Origin: Amphibalanus amphitrite
Lineage: Eukaryota; Arthropoda; Thecostraca; Balanomorpha; Balanidae
Direction of reading: 5' to 3'
Length of the DNA stretch: 64,000 nucleotides
Assembly (NCBI RefSeq): GCF_019059575.1
Contig: NW_024883097.1
Span: 12,501 to 76,500 of the forward strand
Below, piece after piece: positions 56,064 to 64,000 of this stretch. The position numbers were made by a program, and so were the translations under genes. Under the pieces are notes generated by a model. That model made no database searches, was not told the origin of the DNA, and saw only the letters and a list, made by a program, of their open reading frames with translations. Each line of letters opens with the position of its first letter. The first letter of the stretch is position 1.

Positions 56064-56097
56064 CATGCTGATGAAGAATAATCGAAACGCGTCCATG
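56064..56097 (+). ncRNA. Hammerhead ribozyme in the PLE 3' region
   Basis: Order: CATG (56064-56067), CTGATGA core, AGAATAATC, GAAAC, GC, GTC with predicted cleavage after C56093, then CATG (56094-56097) closing stem I. Stem III is two pairs (AC/GU) with a GC loop, the minimal form known in Penelope-like elements. Stem II is weak (only GA/UC after an extra A), so activity may need dimer formation. Confidence 0.65.
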
Positions 56098-56132
56098 CAG
56101 TATTTGTTCCGTGTTTTTCAACGATGCCTTTG

Positions 56133-56830
56133 AAAGTCTTCACCGGCGACTGTGAGGGCACCACACAGACGCGGCTGAGGGCCCTACACCGCCACCTCTG
56201 AGAAACCAGTGTCTCCTGAGGCCCACATCATCGGCGACTCAGGGTCCCACACCGGCGCCTCTGGGGCCCCACACCAGTGCCTCTGGCAGCCAGCCACTGG
56301 AAACTCTGTAGGTCCTACACCGGTGACTCTGAGGGCCCCACCGGCGTCTGAGAGGACCATGCCGATCTCTAAGGATCCCACAGGGCTCCTGAAGATACTG
56401 CCGGCCCTCAATTGCCGGCCTGTGAAGGCCCATTGTTGGCATCATACGGCCTGTTACCGGCCTCTGAGGGCCCTTTGTCGGTCTCTGAGAGGTCCTACTG
56501 GATTATATAGCATTTGCATTTCGCACAAACAACTCCAATGGCCCCTCACACAGCCATCTGTGAATGGTGTGGGCTTAGCGCCACACCAGTGTCTGAGGCA
56601 CCACAACGACGTCCATGTGAGGGCCTCACACCAGCACCTTAGAGGGCCCACACCGGCTCCTTTGTGGTTCCTGCACCAGTGCCTTTGAGCGCCCCACACC
56701 ACTGCCTCTGGGGAACCCACACCGATACCTTTGATGGTCCCACGCCAGTACCTCTTAAGGTTCCACACCGGCGGCCCCGGGTCGGCTCTATACACCCGTC
56801 ATTCTGAGGGGCTGAGGGCCCCAACGTCCC
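56133..56830. repeat. GAGGGCCC minisatellite in hAT copy 2, right part
   Basis: Aligns with copy 1 from about 5366 to 6050, with small expansions (for example an extra unit near 56745). Reading frames here mirror those of copy 1 and are not genes. Confidence 0.85.
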
Positions 56831-57093
56831 CACCAATTTTCGTCGATTTCTGGCGCTGCCCGGGTATTTGTCCCAAAAGCCTCCTCCTCCTGGATCTGCC
56901 AATGGGGGTCAGGTGTCGAACCATTTCTGTTTTTTTTTTTTAGAAAAAAAACACGTGTCAGGGCTATGACGAAAAATAAGTGGCCTAAGTCCGATGGGAA
57001 AATGGGATTTGGGGGTACCCTAGGTCTGGCTCCGTGACTTGATATGCCCCCCCCCCCCCGTGCTAAATCCCTGGATCCGCCAGTGGTCAAGCA

Positions 57094-57559
57094 TTGTTAT
57101 TGAGTGTGGGGAATTCCTGCTGAATCCATAGACATTCAGTTGTGAAGACCTGGTCCTATCATCCTAGTCCAGGTTCGTAGGGGCTTCTTGGCCAGACTGG
57201 AAAACATTCATACACTACGCCGGACGCCCGTGAGACCCTCTTGCGCCGAAATTTGGCGCAACCGATCTTGCGCTGAAATTTTTGTGTGATTTGAGCCAAA
57301 AATTAGGTGCCTATTTGTGCGAAAATTAAGGCCTTAATATAAAGCACATGTGCAGTGTGCACATCTACCGGCTATATGAACCAGACTGAGTGTTCCGGGG
57401 GCGGGGCCTTGTATGCTCTCCCATGTTTGAGCGTCCGAATGAGTTTTTCATTTCCACAGAAACCCAATGCCTGAATAGTGTTAGCACACTCTTGCTTCAT
57501 GCCGTGAAACAAAGCTGGAGCCGTGAGCTCCGGGGCCACAAATTTGTGCCGATGTTAAT
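57094..57559. other. No gene recognised
   Basis: Single-copy-looking sequence. The minus-strand translation near 57480-57560 may be the tail of the non-LTR fragment described next. Confidence 0.4.
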
Positions 57560-57955
57560 AACGGCGGAGCAGCATGTGCTCCGGCACATCACCCTCTTCT
57601 CGGCACACTCTGCGCCGCGGGGCACCGCTTGTCTAGGCACTGCTGGCACGCCGCGGAGTTGAGACAGCCGATTCGGTGCCTTATTGGAGCGAGCGGCTCC
57701 AGTGGCCCGCCCTTATCTGGTGCACCGAAACGGCATCCTCTCGGTCCGCTCCGGGGATAGGGAGCGGCGACGTGCTCCCGAGGAGTGGCTTGAATAGTGA
57801 TTCTGAGCAGTTGTCGCGCCATTCCTGCGTGGCCGCACAGTGAACCGCCCTGGTCAGCGAGTGGGCGTTTAAGGGCAAGGCGGCCGCTTGTTTTGTCAGT
57901 TCGTCCGCGCTCTCAATCCCCTCGATAGCAGTATTGCTTAGGGTGACCATCCCAC
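57560..57955 (-). pseudogene. C-terminal RNase H / Cys-rich part of a third non-LTR retrotransposon
   Basis: The minus-strand translation gives 'ESADELTKQAAALP', as at the end of LINE RNase H domains, then 'GADREDAVSVHQIRAGHWSRS', then a stop and frame change near 57681, then 'CQQCLDKRCPA' and, in another frame, 'CREEGDVPEHMLLR', a Cys/His tail. The N-terminal RT is absent; the fragment ends at the TTAA element at 57957. Confidence 0.65.
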
Positions 57956-57956
57956 C

Positions 57957-58850
57957 TTAACCCTTGCCCGCACATGGTGGTTGCCACCCCCTTCCCCCCA
58001 GGTAGTCTTTCTGCTCTGAACTCAACATTTTTAGAGCTAGAAGGCTGATTTTTCGTATAGCTGCTGCTCTATCCTTTCTTAATATCTACCGAAAATTTCA
58101 AGGTTCTGTGATTTTTGGTTTCGGAGACATGACCTTGTTTTTCAGGTCGTCATGACCCAAATGGCCAATTCTCAACATCTTGCGTTTGCCATGGGCCTTG
58201 TGAGCTTTTGACACCTTGATTTCGGCCTTTTTTGCCAGTCTCCCACCTATCATCGAACATGTTGTTCGACGATGTACAGGTGTCAAGGTCAGGGTCAAGG
58301 TCAACCTAGGTCATCTAAGATAATTGCGTTTTAGGCAAGCTGAATTTACTTTTCGTGGAGTTTTATGACTGCATTTTTGGTAAAAACTTCTCAGATCATG
58401 ATTTTATGTAATATGGACACACAAAAAATCGGTGCACACATCAGTATACACACAGACACACACAGACATACAAACACATATAATAGACCTTGACCTAACT
58501 TGACCTGAAATGACCTCAGCAGCAAAAATCTGGTCGGGTAGTGTGACAAAGAGGTTCTAGCTGGCTTGGCAGCAGAAAACAGCATCGTCGTCGGTATATG
58601 ATAAGCAGCGCACTTGATATCCAACGGTGACCCAAAACAGCAACATTTTTTTAGTTTGGCCTGACCTGGAAGCTCAATGACTGACCTGAGAAGGTAAAAC
58701 TGGGTATCATTGGATTTTTCTCTTCCCAAAGAATCTTTTTGGTCTTCACCGCTAAACTCTATCTCCAACAGGAACGAAATGGCGAGGGGGTGGCAACCAC
58801 CCCCATGTGCGCTCTAGGATGGGAAAATGGCATGTGCGGGCAAGGGTTAA
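57957..58850. mobile_element. TTAA-flanked element with perfect 20-bp TIR
   Basis: Both ends read TTAACCCTTGCCCGCACATG (right end reverse-complemented). Hairpins GGTGG-TTG-CCACC (left, about 57975) and GGTGG-CAA-CCACC (right, about 58780). The interior has GGTCAGGGTCAAGGTCAACC, TGACCTAACTTGACCTGAAATGACC and a (CACACA) stretch. 894 bp, no transposase. Confidence 0.92.
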
Positions 58851-58869
58851 CCATCACAATCAGCAATGA

Positions 58870-59006
58870 CATATTATAGTGCATGTATGGCCTAAACTTT
58901 TGAATTCATTTAAAAGGGGGAAAAACGCAAGAAAATGCGTTAATTGAAAAAAATGCCCTTTTTTAATGAATTCAAAAGTTTAGGCCATACATGCACTATA
59001 ATATGT
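58870..59006. mobile_element. Foldback element flanked by a 13-bp direct repeat
   Basis: About 52-bp arms, nearly perfect (CATATTATAGTGCATGTATG... and complement), around a 35-bp A-rich loop. CAATCAGCAATGA is found directly left (58857-58869) and 22 bp beyond the right arm (59028-59040). Confidence 0.75.
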
Positions 59007-59068
59007 CACCTGTCCATTGATAATCCTCAATCAGCAATGAATTGATATGAAATGGATCCCATTTTCAG

Positions 59069-59190
59069 AACGTGAAGCTGAAGCCGGGCCAACGCAGAGC
59101 TGCGGATCGTACACTCGCGACTGGGCTGCTGGAGCGGCCGGCGGCAGCATGGATGACAAACGTCAGCTCAGCAGCATGAAAGTCACGCGG
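59069..59190 (+). CDS. Candidate internal exon, product unknown
   Basis: A 122-bp stretch between a good acceptor (CCCATTTTCAG) and donor (CGG|GTAGGT) is open in one frame ('AEAGPTQSCGSYTRDWAAG', 'SMDDKRQLSSMKV'). No domain is recognised and no neighbouring exon of the same gene was found; 59821-59881 after TGCGTTACAG is another weak candidate. The call rests only on splice signals and composition. Confidence 0.25.
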
Positions 59191-59628
59191 GTAGGTCAGG
59201 TTGATGAGCCAGTCTTTTGCTTGCTGTAGCTACTTTGAAACACCTTTTTGCATTTTACAACCGACACAACTACTGACAGGTGTGCAGAGTCGATGGACGA
59301 TTTGATGACTGACTCCGGGTTTGTCAGAAATGTTTCATCTTGCCTGCAACAATTCTTTGCACGCTCTTAGATTGCAAGACCTAAAATTGCAATATGTTTT
59401 AAAGTAATGTGCAGAGCTATGAAGAGGTTCTGGCACAAGTGTTGTTTCTGATTTTAACTGAAAAGGATTGTTCAAAACGTAAGCTTTGTCTTTACTACGA
59501 CCAAATCTGGCTTTGAAGCATCAACGAACGTTTTAGTGTCTTGGGCCATGCTATATTGACACCGATCCGGAGTGGATTGACACCGATCCGGAGTCGGTAA
59601 GATTTGGGCGACTCAGACTTCCGGCACC

Positions 59629-59659
<31 letters not shown>

Positions 59660-59663
59660 TAAG

Positions 59664-59699
<36 letters not shown>

Positions 59700-59706
59700 T
59701 GTGTGT
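59629..59706. repeat. (GCGT)n microsatellite
   Basis: About 18 GCGT units with one interruption (GCGTAAGT), ending in GTGTGTGT. Confidence 0.95.
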
Positions 59707-59739
59707 CTTTCATTTATACCACTTAAACCTTATCTAGAT

Positions 59740-61129
59740 GCTATATCAGTGCTGTTTCCTGTCCGCTTGTGCAATGTTATCCCCTCCCCTACACCGATTG
59801 CTGATGGGTTTCGTTCCCTGTGCGTTACAGCTCGCTTTCCACGTCGGTGGCAGGGTTTACCTAGCGGACCGGTGGAGTGGCGGTGGTACGTGTAGCTCAC
59901 CTGGGGCGGCGGTGGCAGCATTCGCTGTATCCGATCATCTCCCAGTCCAGAGGCCCCGTGCACGGCACCGGCCGGCGGCATGGACCTGGTGCAATTAGCC
60001 TAGCTCGGCCAGTCGGCCCAGCTTGTTCTCTCTCGGGCCGCGGGCCGACGTCGAGGAGCTCAGGCGGGCCAGTCACATGCTGCAGCTACAGAACCGAGAT
60101 GGTGGACCTCGTCGCAACGCTGCGCGGGCCGCTGGACCACTCAGCGGATGAACAGGGGGAACCCACCAGTCATCTGCAAAACTACGGATAGCCAGTCGGC
60201 CCTGTGCTCAAGACCGGCGACACAGCTCGAAGTTGCAGTGTGGAAGTCCCTGCTTGCGCGGGGAGAAAGATGACCGGATTCAAATCGGCGGCCCCGGTGC
60301 GGGCTGTAGGGTAATAAGCGTGCCCCAAGGAGGCGGCACAATTACCGTGGTTAAACCGTGGTTAACAGTTACAGTTACCAGTTACAGTTAATCGTGGATT
60401 GTCACCCAAAGGTTAATGGAGGCATGGTGGCGTGACGGCGGACGGTCGGCGCGGCACCTTCTGTCACGGGATTGACAGTGCTGCATGGAGTGAACACTTC
60501 GGTGGAAATAGAGTGCGGGTCGGGGTGATGAAGTTCATCATTGAAATAGTTGTGAGGATCATCAGATGACAGACAAGAGCGGCAAGCGGGGAGGAATTAT
60601 ACCGGTGCTAGGTAAAGTTCGTTATGATCAAAGTGTAACTGATAATTGTACGATCCATTTGCTGTGCAACTGGTCATTGTGACGTTCATCTCCCCTCTCC
60701 CGTGGCCGTATGTATGAGAACGATAGTTCCGGCGATTTTTGACTAGCATTCGTAACATGATGCATGACGATGTATTTGTTTGGCGGGCTTTTCTGCACAT
60801 TATACATGACCTGTTGTCTTCCCCTACTGCGATATTACTGGTTACCGATTCGCATGCCATGAATTTCACGCATCAGACCTCAATTACTTTATTGTGAACA
60901 TAAGTGACTACGATTTGCGGGCAACACCTCTTTACAATTACAAATGCGGGCAACACTTCTTACAATTACAAGTATTTGTATTTTGTGTGATCATTCAGAT
61001 CATAATGATCATTCATATTCGTGATTGTGGTAACCTCGGTAATTTGCCGTTTGTGAAACTGTTCGGCGCGGTGTGAGCTGACATCTGCCGAGTTGAGCTC
61101 GGACCGAGCATGTTAGTTCTGCGCTGTTG
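59740..61129. other. No gene recognised
   Basis: Mixed single-copy-looking sequence, GC-rich between 59860 and 60330. Short open frames have no recognisable domain. AGTTACAGTTACCAGTTACAGTTAA (60365-60389) is a small tandem repeat. Confidence 0.4.
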
Positions 61130-61137
61130 GTTGCTAC

Positions 61138-61396
61138 TATTGATGTCAATTATAGAAAACCACAGTACCGATACCAAACAAAATACCAACCAAAACCGTG
61201 AGAAATATCGAAACCGAACCAACCTAGGAACATGAGGCAAATACCAAATTTATACCAATCTATCTGCGTCATATATTAGTATGGGTTCATAATACCAACA
61301 AAATATCAAATATAGGGGGATTGAAATACCAAATACCAAATTGGTATCGGTTTGGTATCGGTATACCAAAATGTTGGTATCCGATTGACATCTCTA
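61138..61396 (-). mobile_element. GGTATT-rich MITE, second copy, inverted, with 8-bp duplication GTTGCTAC
   Basis: Reverse orientation of the 26572-26833 element with the same ends (TATTGATGTCAAT on the left, ATTGACATCTCTA on the right), flanked by GTTGCTAC at 61130-61137 and 61397-61404. Confidence 0.9.
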
Positions 61397-61769
61397 GTTG
61401 CTACTCTGTGCTCGTGGTAAATTCACATTATCATTTATACAGTTGAATGACAGATGAAGTTTCGTCTCGGCTTTGCGTGTGATTGGTGAATGTTTTTTTC
61501 CGTTTGAAATTGGTTAATGTGCGTTTTGTGCGCATATTTTTTAACCGGACTTCTTGAAGTATTGAGATGAATACACGAAGCACTGAGGGGGATGCAGATT
61601 TCTGGCTTCTCGTCAAACTTCCTAAGGAATGTTCGAGACGGATTTTGCGGTAAATTTTCCAAACGTAGGTCTAAAAAGTCACGTCGATGTCAGGTTAAGT
61701 CTGGGAACAAATATCTGTATTGGTTTATATAATGATAAATATTGTTATTCACCTGGGAAGGAATCATGT

Positions 61770-62310
61770 TTAGGACGAATATTCGAAACACCAGGTACTT
61801 TTTATTTATGGTAGCTTTCGAAATACTTTTAAATATAGCTATATAGCTTTTAAATACAAAACACGGTGTACCGCTGGCAAATGTGTACCGTGTGCTGAAG
61901 TAGTGAAAAAGTGCAGACCTGCTGAATTATAATATGTATTTTTTGTATGCAGGTTGTTTCGCCGTTTTGACGATTTGTTTATGATGTTGAAGCGCATGCG
62001 ATAGGCATCTGTCTTTTTTATCATTGCTGACGTCTGTGATATTACCTGATATATACCTGATATTACACTTCATCGAAGAAGCGAAGACTTAATTTAAACA
62101 TGTGACCACAAAATTTTGGAAATTTGAATGTGCGCCACTTATACGCATCCAAACGATGTTTAATATCACGAAACGAACGACTAGGATGAATTGTTAATTT
62201 TGATTTGATTCTATGTGTGTCTAACTGTCTAGGCTGAGGAAGAAAGCCGCAGTGCTTTCCAAAGGTACCATAAATAAAAAGCACCTGGTGTTTCGAATAT
62301 TCGTCCTAAA
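61770..62310. mobile_element. Inverted pair of Penelope-type tails with a degenerate hammerhead
   Basis: Arms 61770-61823 and about 62256-62310 are reverse complements (AGGACGAATATTCGAAACAC). The right one is preceded by CTGAGGA, stem GAAAGC/GCTTTC and CAAAGG at 62234-62266, the same layout as the cores at 29701 and 29953 but with the GAAA core mutated to CAAA. Between the arms is about 430 bp without a recognised gene. Confidence 0.55.
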
Positions 62311-62453
62311 TATCTGCATTGGCTTTGGAGAACAGCTAACATCATCTAATATTGGAGCGTCCGAGTTTCTCAATATCTGAAAACCTATTTGAGATTTCGC
62401 TGCGTGTGGTAGCAATATTATATTTCACGACATGGGACCTTAAAGAAGACTGA

Positions 62454-62530
62454 ATATTCAAATGTTCTGGTGCAATGATTGTTAGATTTTAAAAACAATG
62501 GTAACAATCATTGCACTAGAATATTTGAAT
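62454..62530. repeat. Hairpin with arms of about 28 bp
   Basis: ATTCAAATGTTCTGGTGCAATGATTGTTA and its near-complement around a 20-bp loop. Confidence 0.75.
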
Positions 62531-62565
62531 CTTTATATATTTGAGTCTTTTCTTTAACATCCCGT

Positions 62566-64000
62566 GGCTAACCGGTCGGCTGCCGATCGCGGTTGAGAAT
62601 TAGAGCTGCCAGATTTCGAATGGAAACAAGCACAGTTCCCAAATGTTCTGTTCCCAGAAGTAATTGAGACGCTAGGATAATGTATCCAGTGCAGATTTTA
62701 AGAAGTCTGATGAACTGAACAGCCGTTTTTGTCTTTTCTTTAACATCCCGTGTCGTGAAATATAATAATGATAAGTTACGTTATATAAAACCGACATAAT
62801 GAAACTAAAGAAAAAGCCAGCAACGTGACAAGTGAACGTATTGAATATCAGTTTACAATACACACTTATTCAAAATTATAACAGAACAAAATTGCCGTAC
62901 AGACGACACAAAGCGCTTCAATGATCACCTCGCTGTAGAAGATACACGCAGCGCCCGTCACCAGCGCTCGGAACAGACTGAAGGCGCCGGCTCACCGGCC
63001 GGCTGCCGATCGCTTTTGAGAATTAGAGCTGCCAGATTTCCAATAGAAGTAGGCACAGTTCCCGAATGTTCTGTTACGAGAAGTAATAGAGACGCTAGAA
63101 TTATGTATCCAGTGCAAGTTTTAAGAAGACTAATGGGCTGAACAGCCGTTTTTAAAGAACTTGGCATACTATGTGTCCGTGTTGTAATTGATAACATTGA
63201 TAATCTGGCAGCTCTAATACGTCAGCTGATAGGACCTAATTATCGTGGTCGGCCGCAACTGGCCCATTCTGCCGGCGACTTCAGTTTGTTCTAAGCACTG
63301 GTGAAGGGCGGTGCGTGCATCTTCTACAGCGATGTGATCGTTGTAGCGCTGTGTATCGTCTGTACGGCAAGGTTGTTATAATTTTGAATAAGTATGTTCA
63401 GTGAACTGGTATTCAATACTTTCACTTGTGTCGTTGCTGCCTTTGTCTTTTTATTCTGTCTAGAATCTTCAGTCTTTTCTTTAACATCACTTGTCGTGAA
63501 ATATAATAATGATAAGTTACGTTATATAAAACCGACATAAATAAACCAAAGACAAAGCCAGCAACGAGACAACAGAACGTATTGAATATCAGTTTACAAT
63601 ACATACTTATTCAAACTTATAACAGACTTGCCGTAAGGACGACACAAAGCGCTTCAATGATCACCTCGCTGTAGAAGATACACGCAGCGCCCCTCACCAG
63701 CGCTCGGAGCAGACTGAAGGCGCCGGCTCACCGGCCGGCTGCCGATCGCGGTTGAGAATTAGAGTCGCCAGATTTTCAATGGAAGCAAGCACAGTTCCCG
63801 AATGTTCTGTTACGAGAAGTAATCGAGACGCTAGAATTATGTATTCAGTGCAGATTTTCAGAAGACTAATGGGCTGAACAGCCGTTTTTAAAGAACTTGG
63901 CATACCATGTGTCCGTGTTGTAATTGATAACATTGATAATCTGGCAGCTCTAATACGTCAGCTGATAGGACCTAATTATCGTGGTCGGCCGCAATTGGCC
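62566..64000. repeat. Tandem repeat, period about 738 bp, with inverted segments
   Basis: CCGGCTGCCGATCGC anchors at about 62576, 62999 and 63735, and GTCGTGAAATATAATAATGATAAG at about 62750 and 63490, give a 736-739-bp period with a first unit shortened by about 310 bp. The segment 63295-63480 is also the reverse complement of about 62740-62975, so each unit is flanked by inverted sequence. Small minus-strand frames (62672-62863, 62958-63197, 63422-63604, 63694-63933) repeat with the unit. No domain was recognised. The array runs off the window edge. Confidence 0.8.

Larger units (their letters stand above)
53708..56118 (+). mobile_element. Penelope-like retroelement with 14-bp target duplication and inverted 5' piece
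   Basis: CAACGATGCCTTTG occurs at 53694-53707 and 56119-56132 and once in the empty site of hAT copy 1 (5352-5365). The first about 529 bp (53728-54256) are an inverted copy of the last 528 bp (55591-56118). The junction is followed by a CTTCC microsatellite and a hairpin (GTGTATCCCGAAG...CTTCGGGATACAC, about 54288-54317). An inverted partial copy in front is a known product of PLE insertion. The main frame is intact from within the RT to the stop. Confidence 0.92.
51978..57085. mobile_element. hAT-like element copy 2, with 8-bp target duplication GTCAAGCA
   Basis: Same ends as copy 1 (CACTGGCGGATCCAGG), flanked by GTCAAGCA at 51970-51977 and 57086-57093. It lacks the TA element of copy 1 but contains a smaller hAT (52181-52763) and a Penelope-like element (53708-56118). 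Minisatellite tracts at 53030-53690 and 56133-56830 are one array split by the PLE. Without insertions it would be about 2.1 kb. Confidence 0.92.

Noticed and set aside
59738..59998. Coding exon after TGCGTTACAG
   Set aside because: Acceptor-like sequence exists, but the frame has no domain and no convincing donor; it is mentioned only as a weak candidate.

Overview
This is eukaryotic, almost certainly animal, DNA made almost entirely of repeats. Evidence for an animal host: a 120-nt 5S rRNA sequence (7027-7146), one exon of a USP2/USP21-type ubiquitin protease with splice-acceptor candidates (about 23480-23780), a tRNA-derived SINE head, and several animal retroelement classes (BEL/Pao LTR, Penelope-like, several non-LTR remnants). 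The species cannot be read from the sequence. The mix would suit a marine invertebrate such as a crustacean, but that is a guess. No bacterial-style operons, CRISPR arrays or phage genes are present. The only long intact protein-coding frame is the Penelope-like RT/GIY-YIG protein at 54227-55837.

The window is best read as nested transposons. (1) A large set of short non-autonomous elements starts TTAACCCTNGCC and ends with the reverse complement, with TTAA at both edges (piggyBac-like). They carry G-run/C-run hairpins just inside each end and an interior packed with GGTCA/TGACC. Clear two-ended copies: 1656-2671, 13898-14699, 20414-21331, 25219-26040, 37970-38873, 40063-41067, 46797-47746, 57957-58850; longer or broken relatives: 12568-17695, 18670-19503, 25095-27210, 37813-39295. 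(2) A second TTAA family (12730-13216, 13213-13724, 46244-48059) has ends TTAAAGG-7 variable bases-CCACCTT. (3) hAT-like elements with 8-bp target duplications occur at 3069-6296, 15014-17382, 51978-57085 and 52181-52763, plus two copies of a GGTATT-rich MITE (26572-26833, 61138-61396). The first three are filled with a roughly 21-bp GAGGGCCC minisatellite. (4) TA-type and other long-TIR elements lie at 3473-4661, 31591-32198, 32935-34401 and 34416-35392.

Layout: 1-3 kb, GC-palindrome repeats and a split non-LTR remnant; 3-6.5 kb, hAT copy 1; 7 kb, 5S; 7.2-9.5 kb, minisatellites; 9.7-11.1 kb, a palindrome; 12.6-21.3 kb, nested TTAA and hAT elements; 21.3-25 kb, the least repetitive part, with the SINE and USP exon; 25-29.6 kb, TTAA elements and a Tc1 remnant; 29.7-36.4 kb, two palindromes, (TA)n arrays, PLE pieces and a duplicated mariner relic; 36.5-41 kb, MITEs; 41.9-43.9 kb, a pyrimidine-rich satellite; 43.9-51 kb, a non-LTR remnant and a broken BEL/Pao element; 52-57 kb, hAT copy 2 containing a PLE with hammerhead ribozymes; 57-64 kb, smaller elements and tandem/inverted repeats.

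The two copies of the large hAT serve as empty-site controls for each other. Copy 1 shows the uninterrupted target of the PLE and of the hAT inside copy 2, and copy 2 shows the uninterrupted target of the TA element inside copy 1. This gives a relative order of insertions and exact target duplications from the window alone. Boundaries and identities below were read by eye; no search or alignment program was run.
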